NCBI GenBank assembly: GCA_031181145.1
Contig: JAPSLB010000005.1
Span: 1 to 64,000 of the forward strand
DNA: 64,000 nt
Reading direction: 5' to 3'
Source: Microvirga sp.
Lineage (GTDB): Bacteria > Pseudomonadota > Alphaproteobacteria > Rhizobiales > Beijerinckiaceae
Numbering within the stretch: the first letter of the stretch is position 1; each line of letters opens with the position of its first letter. The position numbers and the translations under genes are program-made. The notes beneath the pieces were generated by a model. That model saw only the letters and a program-made list of their open reading frames with translations, did not search any database and was not told the origin of the DNA. Positions 54,533 to 63,969 of the stretch are shown in pieces.

Positions 54533-54988
54533 TTATGGCAACTTGGAGCTGCTGTTCCCTCGGCTCTTCGCGTCAAAAGGGACGAATGTCATTCGGTCCT
54601 TGGTGCTGGGCTCATGCTCCTGCTCGGCGGTGACATAGGCCAAAGCCTCCTGCACGCCCCGCTCGGTATAGGGCTTTGCGATCACGCCTCGCGCTCCGGC
54701 GAAGTCCTCGGGGATGCGCTTGGCATTGGCCGTCATGAACAGCACGGTCACCTGATGCTGGGCGGAGAGGCTGCGGGCAACGTCGATCCCTGTCAGCCCG
54801 TCGGCCAGATGGATGTCCACGAAGGCGAGATCCGGCGCAAGCTGCTGGCCAAGGGCCATGGCTTCGTCCGACGTGGCGGCAATCCCCACGACGTCGTGCC
54901 CTGAGTCCTGAAGCAGGCTCTCAAGTTCCAGTGCGATCAGGAACTCGTCTTCGACGATGAGGATGCGCAAAGGCTTCACGTTACTCAA
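54533..54988 (-). CDS. Stand-alone response regulator receiver protein
   Basis: LRILIVEDEFLIALELESLLQDSGHDVVG, LAFVDIHLADGLTG, FMTANAK, IAKPY; GGAGG-N6-TTG start at 54988. Confidence 0.87.
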   Translation of the reverse strand: MSNVKPLRILIVEDEFLIALELESLLQDSGHDVVGIAATSDEAMALGQQLAPDLAFVDIHLADGLTGIDVARSLSAQHQVTVLFMTANAKRIPEDFAGARGVIAKPYTERGVQEALAYVTAEQEHEPSTKDRMTFVPFDAKSRGNSSSKLP

Positions 54989-55497
54989 CCCGTGCCTCCC
55001 CGGCATCCGGCGGCATGAGAGATGCAAGAAATTCAGCTGCTTTACCTGGCTTTCGCGTGCGCCAAGTCAACCGGTTCTTGAGCTGTTGGTTTTGCATATC
55101 GCCAAAGATGATTTGCATAGATCGCGATCGACGGCTGCGATGATATGCCAAGCGTTGCCGCCATGCCGGCTGAAGGATGGCCTAGCCGCATGACAAAACG
55201 GACTGCGAGAACATGGCATTCATGCTCACGGGCTTGAGAACCCTGAGCTTCCGCGCGCACGGTATGCTCTCACCCTGGCATCGCTTTCTGCCACGATCGC
55301 TTGCCTCTTCACGGAACGATCATCCCCTTGTACGGCCTGAACTCACGTCACCGGCACAGTCTGACCCAACGTCAGAAGCCCAGGGCGGTTCCACAGCGTT
55401 CTCAAAGATTTCCCCTGGGCGATTCGGTCTTATGTAACACTATCGCATTCACTCCCGCCGCGTTAAGGTTGCTTTCGCTTGCGGGAGGTTGAGCCTG

Positions 55498-57033
55498 ATG
55501 GTCACGCGCGTTTCCACTGTTGCATTTGAGGGGATCGAAGCGCGCACGGTCGACGTGCAGGTGCAGATTTCCCCAGGCACGGTCGCCTTTACGATCGTCG
55601 GGCTGCCTGACAAGGCCGTGGCGGAATCCCGAGAACGGGTCCGCTCGGCCCTGATCGCCTCCGGCCTTGCCCTTCCGGCAAAGCGCATCACCGTCAATCT
55701 CGCCCCTGCCGATCTTCCGAAGGAAGGCAGCCATTACGATCTGCCCATCGCCCTTGGCGTCATGGCGGCTATCGGCGCCGTCCCGGAGGATGCTCTCAAT
55801 GGCTTCACGGTTCTGGGGGAACTGGCGCTCGACGGCTCCATCACCTGCGTGGCTGGCGTGCTGCCGGCCGCCATGGCGGCCGTGGAGCGCCACCAGGGAT
55901 TGATTTGCCCGCAGGCCTGCGGCTCGGAGGCGGCCTGGGCCAGTCGCGAACTTGAGATTCTGGCGCCGTGCTCGCTGATTCAGCTCGCCAACCACTTCAA
56001 GGGCACGCAGGTGATGAGCCGGCCGGAGCCCGCCATCATGGCGGCCTCCGACGCTCTGCCGGATCTGCGCGACATCAAGGGGCAGGAAAGCGCCAAACGA
56101 ACCCTCGAGATTGCCGCCGCCGGCGGACACAATCTCCTGATGAGCGGACCTCCCGGTGCCGGAAAGTCCATGCTGGCCCAACGCCTGCCCTCGATTTTGC
56201 CGCCGCTCGCCCCCCGTGAACTCCTGGACATTTCCATGATCCAGTCGGTGGCGGGCCTTCTGGCAGACGGCGCGCTCTCGAACCGGCGGCCCTTCAGGGC
56301 CCCGCATCACTCCGCCTCTATGGCCGCCCTCGTCGGCGGCGGCCTCAATGCCAGACCTGGCGAGGCGTCGCTGGCCCATCACGGTGTCCTCTTTCTCGAC
56401 GAGCTTCCCGAATTTCAGCCTCAGGCGCTTGATTCCCTCCGCCAGCCCCTGGAGACGGGGGAGATCCTGATCGCGCGGGCGAATCACCGGGTGATCTATC
56501 CGGCGCGATTCCAGCTCGTGGCCGCCATGAATCCCTGCCGCTGCGGACAGGGAACGGAGCCCGGCTATGTCTGCCGCCGCCAGCCGAACGAGCGCTGCAT
56601 CGCGCAATACCAGGCCCGCCTGTCAGGTCCGCTCCTCGACAGGATCGATCTGGCCATCGACGTGCCCGCCGTGACCGCGGCCGACCTCATTCTGCCGCCT
56701 CCGGAAGAGGGTTCGGCCCATGTAGCCGCCAGAGTGGCCGTGGCACGCAGGCGGCAGGAGAAGCGGTATTCCGCTTTGAAAGGGAAAGGCATCACGACCA
56801 ATGCCGCCTGTCCGCCTGCCCTCCTGGAGGAAGTGGCTCGGCCGGATTCGGATGGGCTGTCCCTGATCCGCGATGCCGCCAATGCCATGCGCCTCTCGGC
56901 GCGCGGCTTCCATCGGGTCCTGAAGGTGAGCCGGACGCTCGCCGACCTCGACGGGGAAGAGCACATCCGGCGCATCCATGTAGCGGAGGCGCTCTCCTAC
57001 CGGGCCCAGATCGATCGCCGCTCGGCTGCATGA
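55498..57033 (+). CDS. YifB/ComM family Mg chelatase-like AAA ATPase
   Basis: VTRVSTVAFEGIEARTVDVQVQISPGTVAFTIVGLPDKAVAESRERVRSAL, GPPGAGKSMLAQRLPSILPPL, LDELPEFQPQALDSLRQPLETG. Confidence 0.95.
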   Translation: MVTRVSTVAFEGIEARTVDVQVQISPGTVAFTIVGLPDKAVAESRERVRSALIASGLALPAKRITVNLAPADLPKEGSHYDLPIALGVMAAIGAVPEDALNGFTVLGELALDGSITCVAGVLPAAMAAVERHQGLICPQACGSEAAWASRELEILAPCSLIQLANHFKGTQVMSRPEPAIMAASDALPDLRDIKGQESAKRTLEIAAAGGHNLLMSGPPGAGKSMLAQRLPSILPPLAPRELLDISMIQSVAGLLADGALSNRRPFRAPHHSASMAALVGGGLNARPGEASLAHHGVLFLDELPEFQPQALDSLRQPLETGEILIARANHRVIYPARFQLVAAMNPCRCGQGTEPGYVCRRQPNERCIAQYQARLSGPLLDRIDLAIDVPAVTAADLILPPPEEGSAHVAARVAVARRRQEKRYSALKGKGITTNAACPPALLEEVARPDSDGLSLIRDAANAMRLSARGFHRVLKVSRTLADLDGEEHIRRIHVAEALSYRAQIDRRSAA

Positions 57034-57043
57034 CCCGGGAACC

Positions 57044-57079
57044 CACAATCCGTTCTTGTGAAAGGATGTACGGATTGTG
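57044..57079. promoter_or_regulatory. Inverted repeat upstream of the OlsB-like gene
   Basis: CACAATCCGT-N16-ACGGATTGTG perfect 10-bp arms, followed by TATATT. Confidence 0.5.
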
Positions 57080-57109
57080 ATATATTTTGTCACACAACGG
57101 TTTGAAACA

Positions 57110-58096
57110 ATGGCTATGTCACGGCGAAAGACCGACACAACCACCGACCGTCTGGCCCACGAGATCTCGATGACTTCTTCTCTCCTGAACGGAATGGCAG
57201 CTTCCGTAAAACCTGCGCTGGCTCCTGCTTTGCAGGGCTTTCGTACCATGGTGAGGAGGACCGTCCGCGATTACGGCAGCCTCGACCCAGTACTCGGCCG
57301 GATCGGCTCCCTGGAAGTGCGCCTCGCCACCACGGCCCAGGAAATTCGCCAAGCGCAGAAGCTGCGCTTCAAGGTCTTCTACGAGGAGATGTCGGCCGTC
57401 CCTCAGGGAGCCGCCTTGCTCTCGCGCCGCGATGCGGATGAATACGATGCCATCTGCGACCATCTTCTCGTCCTCGATCACGATTCGAAGTCCGGCCCCC
57501 TGCAGCGCACCAAGCCGAAGGTGGTCGGCACCTATCGCCTGCTGCGCCAGGACGTGGCGGAGCGCCATCAGGGCTTTTACACCCGCGGAGAATACGACAT
57601 CGCCCCTCTTCTGAAGGCGCATTCCTCATTGCGCTTTCTCGAACTCGGCCGCTCTTGCGTTCTTGGACCCTATCGCAACAAACGTACGGTTGAATTGCTG
57701 TGGCACGGCATTTGGGCTTATGTGCTCCACTACAGGGTCGACGTGATGATCGGTTGCGCGAGCCTGGAGGGTACGAACCCGCAGGAACTCGCTTTGCCCC
57801 TGAGCTTCCTTCACCATTACGCCGCCGCGCCTGCCGAGTGGCAGGCGCAAGCTCTGCCCGAACGTTTCACCCGGATGGACGTTCTTCCGAAGGAAGCCAT
57901 TGACCCCAAGGCGGCGCTGCATGTTCTGCCGCCCTTGATCAAGGGGTATCTTCGGCTCGGCGCGAGCTTTGGAACAGGTGCCGTCATCGACGAGCAGTTC
58001 GGCACGACGGACGTGCTCGTCATCTTGCCGGTTACCGCGATCAACCCGCGGTATATCGACCATTTCGGCCCGACCGCGAATCGTCACGCGGCATGA
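57110..58096 (+). CDS. OlsB-like L-ornithine N-alpha-acyltransferase (GNAT/hemolysin-like)
   Basis: LEVRLATTAQEIRQAQKLRFKVFYEEMSA, RRDADEYDAICDHLLVLD, VGTYRLLRQ, FLELGRSCVLGPYRNKRTVELLWHGIWAYVL. Confidence 0.88.
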   Translation: MAMSRRKTDTTTDRLAHEISMTSSLLNGMAASVKPALAPALQGFRTMVRRTVRDYGSLDPVLGRIGSLEVRLATTAQEIRQAQKLRFKVFYEEMSAVPQGAALLSRRDADEYDAICDHLLVLDHDSKSGPLQRTKPKVVGTYRLLRQDVAERHQGFYTRGEYDIAPLLKAHSSLRFLELGRSCVLGPYRNKRTVELLWHGIWAYVLHYRVDVMIGCASLEGTNPQELALPLSFLHHYAAAPAEWQAQALPERFTRMDVLPKEAIDPKAALHVLPPLIKGYLRLGASFGTGAVIDEQFGTTDVLVILPVTAINPRYIDHFGPTANRHAA

Positions 58097-58166
58097 GCGC
58101 ATCGTGCGGTCCCGAAGGGCCGCGTCTGCGAGAACCGGGTTCACGCTTCCACAAAGATACCGTGCT

Positions 58167-59024
58167 CTACGCGTATTCACCCGCTGTATAGAGTGCAGCC
58201 AGACCTTCGCGATAGGTGGGATAGCGCAGGCGCACGCCGAGTTCGTTCTTGATCAGATGGTTCGAGACACGCTTGTTTTCGGCATAGAAGCTCAGCGCCA
58301 TGGGGCTCATTTGAGCTGCCTCAAAGGGAATCTCGGGCGGCGGATCGATACCCGCGAGCTGGGCGGCGTAAGCGACGACGTCCTGCGGGGGCACCGGCTC
58401 GTCATCGGTCACGTTATAGATGGCGCCGCCACGGGGCCTGCGAAGCGAAGCGACAAGCGTTGCAGCGATGTCGTCGACATGGACGCGGTTGAACACTTGC
58501 CCCGGTTTCACGATGCGTTGCGCGGTTCCTCGCGCGAGGCTGACGAAAGCATTGCGCCCCGGACCGTAGATTCCGGTCAGGCGAAAGATGTGAACGGCCT
58601 GTCCCGTCTTTCGCCCCAGTTCGAGCCACGCCTGCTCGGCAGCGTGACGCTGCTTCGAGGAACGGCTCAGGGGCGCCGCGGGCGTCGTCTCGTCGATCCA
58701 GGCTCCGGCATGATCGCCATAGACGCCCGTCGTGGAGAGATAGCCGATCCACGAGGCGCCTGACGATGCGATCCGGTCCGAGAACCGGTTCAGGGTGGGA
58801 TCGCCCTCCGCATCGGGTGACGCGGAAATCAGGATCGCGTCTGCGCGGCGAAGATCGTCCGAAAGATCGGCATCGCCCTCGGCAAGGGAATGCGCCACGA
58901 TGCCCTGGGCCCTGAGATTCTGCGCCTTGCCGTCCTCACGAACGGTTCCGGCTACCTGCGCCCATGCAGTTGTCCGGATGAGAGCTTGCGCCGTGTAGCC
59001 GAGACCGAATGCGAAGAGCCTCAC
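58167..59024 (-). CDS. NAD-dependent epimerase/SDR family oxidoreductase (YeeZ-like)
   Basis: FAFGLGYTAQALIR, YLSTTGVYGDHAGAWIDE, IFRLTGIYGPGRNAF; probable GTG start overlapping the queG stop by 4 nt. Confidence 0.85.
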   Translation of the reverse strand: MRLFAFGLGYTAQALIRTTAWAQVAGTVREDGKAQNLRAQGIVAHSLAEGDADLSDDLRRADAILISASPDAEGDPTLNRFSDRIASSGASWIGYLSTTGVYGDHAGAWIDETTPAAPLSRSSKQRHAAEQAWLELGRKTGQAVHIFRLTGIYGPGRNAFVSLARGTAQRIVKPGQVFNRVHVDDIAATLVASLRRPRGGAIYNVTDDEPVPPQDVVAYAAQLAGIDPPPEIPFEAAQMSPMALSFYAENKRVSNHLIKNELGVRLRYPTYREGLAALYTAGEYA

Positions 59025-60166
59025 GCAGCCACCTCCTCGTGCGTTCCGAGGGCATGGCTCCATTCCGCGCGCACATCCGCATCGCCCTCGTGCTCGAAGC
59101 GGCCCGCACCGAGGGAAGCAATGGCCTCGCGCGGGAGCAGACAGCCGATCGCCCAAACCGCCATGGCGCGCACGAGCGGCGAGGGATCGTCGAGAAGGCG
59201 CACGGCCTCATCCGCCAAGGCGGGATCGCCGGAATTGCCGATCGCAATGAGCACGTTCCGGATGAAGCGGTCCCGTCCCGTGCGCTTGATGGGCGTCCCG
59301 GAGAAGCGGGTGCGGAATGTGGGATCGTCGAGGCGCGCCAGTTCCGCGAGCGGCAGGGCCGCGAGATCGTCCCGCTGCATGAGCTTCGCCTCGCGGCTCG
59401 CCTGCGCGAACTTGTTCCATGGACAGACGGCGAGGCAATCGTCGCAGCCGAAGATGCGATTGCCGATGCTGGAGCGCAGTTCCACCGGAATATGGCCCTT
59501 GTGCTCGATCGTCAGATAGGAGATGCAGCGCCGCGCATCGAGCTGGAACGGGGCCGGGAAGGCATTGGTCGGGCAGACATCGAGGCAGCGGCGGCACGAG
59601 CCGCAATGGTTGCGCTCCGGCTCGTCGACGGGCAACTCCGCCGTGGTGAAGATCACGCCAAGGAAGAGCCAGTTGCCGAATTCCCGCGAGACGATGACCG
59701 TGTGTTTGCCCTGGAAGCCCAGGCCCGCCGCTTCCGCCAGAGGCTTTTCCATGACCGGTGCCGTATCCACGAACACTTTCACGTCGGACGAGGCCCTGGA
59801 AGCGAGGAAGCCGGCGATCTCCTTGAGTTTGCCCTTGATCACATCGTGATAATCACGATTACGGGCATAAATCGAGATCGACCCGCGATCCTTCCTCGAG
59901 AGCGTCGCCAGCGGATCTCCGGTCGGCCCGTAATTGACGCCCAGCAGAATGACGCTGCGTACGTCGGGCCAGAGCATGCGGGGGTCGGCGCGGCGCTCAG
60001 CGGTGTCCGCCATCCAGTCCATGGAGGCGTGATGGCCTGCCTCCAGCCACGCTTTCAGACGCTCCGGCGCGAGCGGAATGGAATCCGGGGCTGCGATGCG
60101 GATCGTATCGAAGCCGATCTGCCTGGCGCGCTCCACGAAGGCGCGCTTCAAGGCCTCGCCATTCAT
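59021..60166 (-). CDS. queG: Epoxyqueuosine reductase
   Basis: HCGSCRRCLDVCPTNAF and FGCDDCLAVCPWNKFAQ 4Fe-4S motifs. Confidence 0.95.
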   Translation of the reverse strand: MNGEALKRAFVERARQIGFDTIRIAAPDSIPLAPERLKAWLEAGHHASMDWMADTAERRADPRMLWPDVRSVILLGVNYGPTGDPLATLSRKDRGSISIYARNRDYHDVIKGKLKEIAGFLASRASSDVKVFVDTAPVMEKPLAEAAGLGFQGKHTVIVSREFGNWLFLGVIFTTAELPVDEPERNHCGSCRRCLDVCPTNAFPAPFQLDARRCISYLTIEHKGHIPVELRSSIGNRIFGCDDCLAVCPWNKFAQASREAKLMQRDDLAALPLAELARLDDPTFRTRFSGTPIKRTGRDRFIRNVLIAIGNSGDPALADEAVRLLDDPSPLVRAMAVWAIGCLLPREAIASLGAGRFEHEGDADVRAEWSHALGTHEEVAA

Positions 60167-60225
60167 TCTCACGCCTGCCGCATGTTCCGGGCGAACAACC
60201 GGCTCCCACTTGTTCCGATCATGCT

Positions 60226-60927
60226 CTAGAAGTCCAGATTGTCGTAATGGTCCGCCGGCGCCATGCCCGGGACCCGGTCCGCCAGGAGCGCGCGAAACGA
60301 CGGTCGGGATTTCACCCGGGCGTACCACTCCTTCGCCGTTTCGTTCTCTTCCCATGGCACGTCGCCGAGATAATCCACCACCGAGAGATGGGCAGCCGCC
60401 GCCAGATCCGCATAGGTCATCTGGTCGCCGGCCAGCCAGTTTCTCTTGGCAATCAGAAAGCCGATATATTTCAAGTGGTATCGCACATTGGTCCGCGCCG
60501 CGCGAATCGCGCCCATATCCGGCGGACCGCCGCCCATTTCCGCGGGCATGAACCGCTTATAGATCTTTTCTGTGGCAAGGTAGTCCGAGACCTCCTCGTG
60601 GAACTTGCCGAGAAACCAGTCGAGCAGGCGGCGAACCTCGACCCTTTGCGCGACGCCCTGCGGCACGAGCCTCCGGCCGTTCGGCCCCTCCTCCCGTATA
60701 TCAGCTATATCAACGAGGTAATCCGCAATTCCTCTCGCTCCCGGAATGGCCAAGCCGCTGTCGTCGACCAGCAGCGGGAGAGTCCCGGCAGGGTTCATCT
60801 CCAGAAAAGGGATACGCCGTTCCCACGGTTTCTCCTCGACGAGGTCCGTCGCGAGCCCCGTTTCCGCGAGAATAAGGCGCGCGAACCGCGAGTGCGCGCA
60901 AAAGGGATAGGAATGCAGGATGGCCAT
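60226..60927 (-). CDS. Glutathione S-transferase family protein
   Basis: MAILHSYPFCAHSRFARLILAETGLATDLVEEKPW, EMNPAGTLPLLVDDSGLAIPGARGIADYL. Confidence 0.9.
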   Translation of the reverse strand: MAILHSYPFCAHSRFARLILAETGLATDLVEEKPWERRIPFLEMNPAGTLPLLVDDSGLAIPGARGIADYLVDIADIREEGPNGRRLVPQGVAQRVEVRRLLDWFLGKFHEEVSDYLATEKIYKRFMPAEMGGGPPDMGAIRAARTNVRYHLKYIGFLIAKRNWLAGDQMTYADLAAAAHLSVVDYLGDVPWEENETAKEWYARVKSRPSFRALLADRVPGMAPADHYDNLDF

Positions 60928-61104
60928 GAATGATGTGAGCGCGAAACAGACGGCAAGAATAAGGCCGCGCCTTGTTAACGGGCGGTAAGGAATTTTGGTG
61001 AATCTCATGCTCCAGACGCATGAAGACGGCCTTGATGCTGCAATGCTTCCTTGACACGTCCGGGGGCGCCCCTGCATCTGGCGCCGGTTCAAGGATTTTC
61101 AACG

Positions 61105-61902
61105 ATGGCGAACATCATCGAGGCACTCTTTCTGGGCCTCATCGAAGGGCTGACAGAATTCCTGCCCGTCTCCTCCACCGGTCACCTGCTTCTCGTCGGC
61201 CATTTCCTTGGATTCGAGTCCACGGGAAAGACCTTCGAGGTTCTGGTCCAGCTGGGTGCGATCCTCGCGATCCTTTCGGTTTATTTCAACAAGCTCTGGA
61301 CCATCGCCAAGGCCCTACCCTACGATCCGGACGCGCGGCGCTTCGTAATCGGCATCGTGATCGCCTTCCTGCCGGCAGCGCTCATCGGCGCGGTGCTGCA
61401 CGGCTTCATCAAGGAGGTGCTCTTCAATCCCTGGATCGTGTGCATGACCCTGATCGCGGGCGGCTTCGTGCTCCTCCTGGTCGACCGCATCCCTCTGGAC
61501 GCAACGCGGGACGATGCCACCCGCTTTCCCTTGACGATGTACCTGAAGATCGGCGTTCTCCAGTGCCTCGCGATGGTCCCCGGCGTGTCCCGCTCGGGCG
61601 CCACCATCGTGGGCGCCATGCTGATGGGCGCCTCGAAGCGGGCGGCGGCAGAGTTCTCGTTCTTCCTGGCCATGCCCACCATGGCAGGGGCCTTCACGTA
61701 CGACCTTTTGAAGAACTACAAGATCCTCTCGGCCAACGACGCCGTCACCATCGTGACGGGCTTCGTCGCCGCCTTCGTGGCGGCCGTCGTGGTGGTGAGG
61801 GCGCTCCTGGATTACGTCTCCCGCCACGGCTTCACGCCGTTCGCCTATTGGCGGATCATCGTCGGCGCGGCGGGGCTGGCCGGCCTCATCGCCTTCGGCT
61901 GA
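61105..61902 (+). CDS. uppP: Undecaprenyl-diphosphatase
   Basis: [53 protein letters not shown]. Confidence 0.97.
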   Translation: MANIIEALFLGLIEGLTEFLPVSSTGHLLLVGHFLGFESTGKTFEVLVQLGAILAILSVYFNKLWTIAKALPYDPDARRFVIGIVIAFLPAALIGAVLHGFIKEVLFNPWIVCMTLIAGGFVLLLVDRIPLDATRDDATRFPLTMYLKIGVLQCLAMVPGVSRSGATIVGAMLMGASKRAAAEFSFFLAMPTMAGAFTYDLLKNYKILSANDAVTIVTGFVAAFVAAVVVVRALLDYVSRHGFTPFAYWRIIVGAAGLAGLIAFG

Positions 61903-61905
61903 GCC

Positions 61906-62151
61906 ATGACGGCGCATGGCGAAGCCCTGGCCGTCTCGCTCGCGGCCCTGACGGCGCTGATCGTGACGGCGATGGCGGTGCTCGTGGGCGTTTTCGGCGC
62001 TCCGCCGCAGGAGCGTCGCGCCGCGCCCGAGCCCACCTGCTCCGAATGGACCGATGGCTGCGTCGTCTGCGCCCGCACGCCGGAGGGGCTCGCCTGCTCG
62101 ACCCCCGGCATCGCCTGCCTGCGTCAGGCGCCACGCTGCCTGAAGCCGTAA
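61906..62151 (+). CDS. Small single-TM, Cys-rich hypothetical protein
   Basis: ATG 3 nt after the uppP stop; one TM segment then TCSEWTDGCVVCARTPEGLACSTPGIACLRQAPRC. Confidence 0.65.
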   Translation: MTAHGEALAVSLAALTALIVTAMAVLVGVFGAPPQERRAAPEPTCSEWTDGCVVCARTPEGLACSTPGIACLRQAPRCLKP

Positions 62152-62238
62152 AGCCCCCTTCCGCCAAGACATCCCAGGTCTTCACCGGCCTCGTGCCGGT
62201 GATCCCGATCCGTCGAGCACTGCGCCTTCCCTATCGGA

Positions 62239-62261
62239 ATGGCCGGATCAAGCCCGGCCAT
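62239..62261. repeat. REP-like palindrome
   Basis: ATGGCCGG-atcaagc-CCGGCCAT. Confidence 0.6.
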
Positions 62262-62381
62262 GCAGGTAAGGGTGGCATTCCCGGCCGGAGCGCCGCGGAT
62301 GGAAAGGAAATCGACGGCACAGAGATCGATCGTAGGCTCCTTCTCCCGCCTGTCTCTCGCCAGGGGATGACCCGACACGTG

Positions 62382-63125
62382 TCAGGGAATCGTCTTGTCC
62401 GGATAGCGACAGAGGTCGTTGACCGGACAGCGCCAGCATTCGGGCCTGCGCGCCTTGCAGATGTAGCGCCCGTGCAGGATGAGCCAGTGATGGGCGTGGA
62501 GCCGATACTCGTCCGGGATCAGCTTCTCGAGAGCCTCTTGCGTCTCGAGCGGCGTCCTGGTGATCGCGAGAGGCAGCCGGTTCGTGACCCGGAAAATATG
62601 CGTGTCCACCGCCACTCGCGGGTCGCCGAAGGCGATGTTGACCACCACGCTCGCGGTCTTGCGGCCCACACCGGGCAGGGTCTCCAAGATCTCGACGGAA
62701 TTGGGCACCTCGCCGCCGAACTCCTCGACGAGGCGCCGGGACATGGCGATGACGTTCTTCGCTTTCGTGTTGAAGAAATTCAGCGTCCTGACGTGCTGCC
62801 GGAGCCCCTCCTCTCCGAGCGCCAACATCTTCTGCGGCGTATCGGCGATGCGAAACAGTTCCTTCGTCGCCCGGTTGACGCCCACGTCCGTGGCCTGGGC
62901 CGAGAGCGCCACGGCTACGAGCAGCGTATAGGGATTGGTGTAATCCAGTTCGCCCTTGGGCTCCGGGTTCGCCTCCTTGAGGCGGCGGAAGACTTCGATC
63001 ATCGTGGCTCGGTCGACGGGCTTCGGCGTTCGCCTACGCAGAGCTTTCCCGACGGCCTTCGCCGGCACGGCGGGTTTCGATTTCGGCGGGGACTTGCGGC
63101 GGATTGGCTGCTTCAGATCGGACAT
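62382..63125 (-). CDS. nth: Endonuclease III
   Basis: LVAVALSAQATDVGVNRAT, LPGVGRKTASVVVNIAFG, VDTHIFRVTNRL, C-x6-C-x2-C-x5-C cluster (CKARRPECWRCPVNDLC). Confidence 0.96.
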   Translation of the reverse strand: MSDLKQPIRRKSPPKSKPAVPAKAVGKALRRRTPKPVDRATMIEVFRRLKEANPEPKGELDYTNPYTLLVAVALSAQATDVGVNRATKELFRIADTPQKMLALGEEGLRQHVRTLNFFNTKAKNVIAMSRRLVEEFGGEVPNSVEILETLPGVGRKTASVVVNIAFGDPRVAVDTHIFRVTNRLPLAITRTPLETQEALEKLIPDEYRLHAHHWLILHGRYICKARRPECWRCPVNDLCRYPDKTIP

Positions 63126-63145
63126 TCCCGCGTTATATCTGGACC

Positions 63146-63658
63146 ATGGCAGGCAGCAAGGCGACATTTGAGGATGAGACCGACCGGTTCGAGAAGCCGA
63201 TCTTCTCTGCCGTCATCCGCCCGCACCGGTCGTTGGGCCCACAAGGGTTCAGGATCGTGATGGCGCTGGTCTGCCTGACCTCCATCGCCGCCAGCCTTCC
63301 CTTCGTGATCATGGGCTTTTGGCCCGTCGCCGGCTTCTTCGGGTTGGACCTCCTCGGCCTCTTCATCGCGTTTCGCCTCAGCTACAGGCAGGGCCGGGCC
63401 TTCGAATTCCTGGAGCTGACCCCGATCCGGCTGCTTCTGCGCAAGGTCAGCGACCGGGGCGAAATGCATGAATGGCAATTCAATCCCCTCTGGACCCGCC
63501 TCGATCGCGAGGTCGACGACGAGTTCGGCCTCCAGAGACTGGCGCTCACCTCCCGCAACCAGCAGGTGGTGATCGCCCGCGATCTCTCGCCGGAAGAGCG
63601 GGAAACGTTCGCAGATGCCTTCAGCCGTGCCCTCTCGGAAGTGAAGCGCGGCTATTGA
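63146..63658 (+). CDS. DUF2244 domain-containing protein
   Basis: FSAVIRPHRSLGPQGFRIVMALV, two TM segments, LTPIRLLLRKVSDRGEMHEWQFNPLWTRL. Confidence 0.85.
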   Translation: MAGSKATFEDETDRFEKPIFSAVIRPHRSLGPQGFRIVMALVCLTSIAASLPFVIMGFWPVAGFFGLDLLGLFIAFRLSYRQGRAFEFLELTPIRLLLRKVSDRGEMHEWQFNPLWTRLDREVDDEFGLQRLALTSRNQQVVIARDLSPEERETFADAFSRALSEVKRGY

Positions 63659-63702
63659 GCAGAGTGAATCAGCGTCACCACTCCTCCTGCCCCGTATTCC
63701 GG

Positions 63703-63846
63703 CTATGCCTGCCGCAAGATCTGCATTGAGGATACGAGGAACCATCCCGCCATGAGGCCTGCCACGATGAGATCCGGCCAAGCCGTGGGCGTGCCCCACA
63801 TGTCCAAGGCCGCCATCATCACGACCACATCGCCGATCGCATCGCT
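63703..63846 (-). pseudogene. C-terminal remnant of a cation-efflux (CDF-like) transporter
   Basis: Frame without usable start encodes SDAIGDVVVMMAALDMWGTPTAWPDLIVAGLMAGWFLVSSMQILRQA*; upstream frame loses similarity within a few codons. Confidence 0.6.
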
Positions 63847-63942
63847 CCGTGAGCGGTGAGGGCGTGGCCGCGAGCTTGGTTATCGAGCAGGAATCCGCCA
63901 TCGCATCGTCCTCTTTCCTTAAGATCCGGCAGAGCCTACAAT

Positions 63943-63957
63943 CTCTAGCAACTAGAG
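63943..63957. promoter_or_regulatory. MerR-type operator-like palindrome in divergent intergenic region
   Basis: CTCTAG-CAA-CTAGAG perfect dyad between the efflux remnant (-) and the MerR-like start (+). Confidence 0.6.
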
Positions 63958-63969
63958 GTTCGAGCGAAA

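Noticed and set aside
57075-57100. CRP-like TGTGA...TCACA site upstream of the olsB-like gene
   Set aside because: The half-sites are separated by 9 nt (TATATTTTG) rather than the 6 nt of a CRP site.
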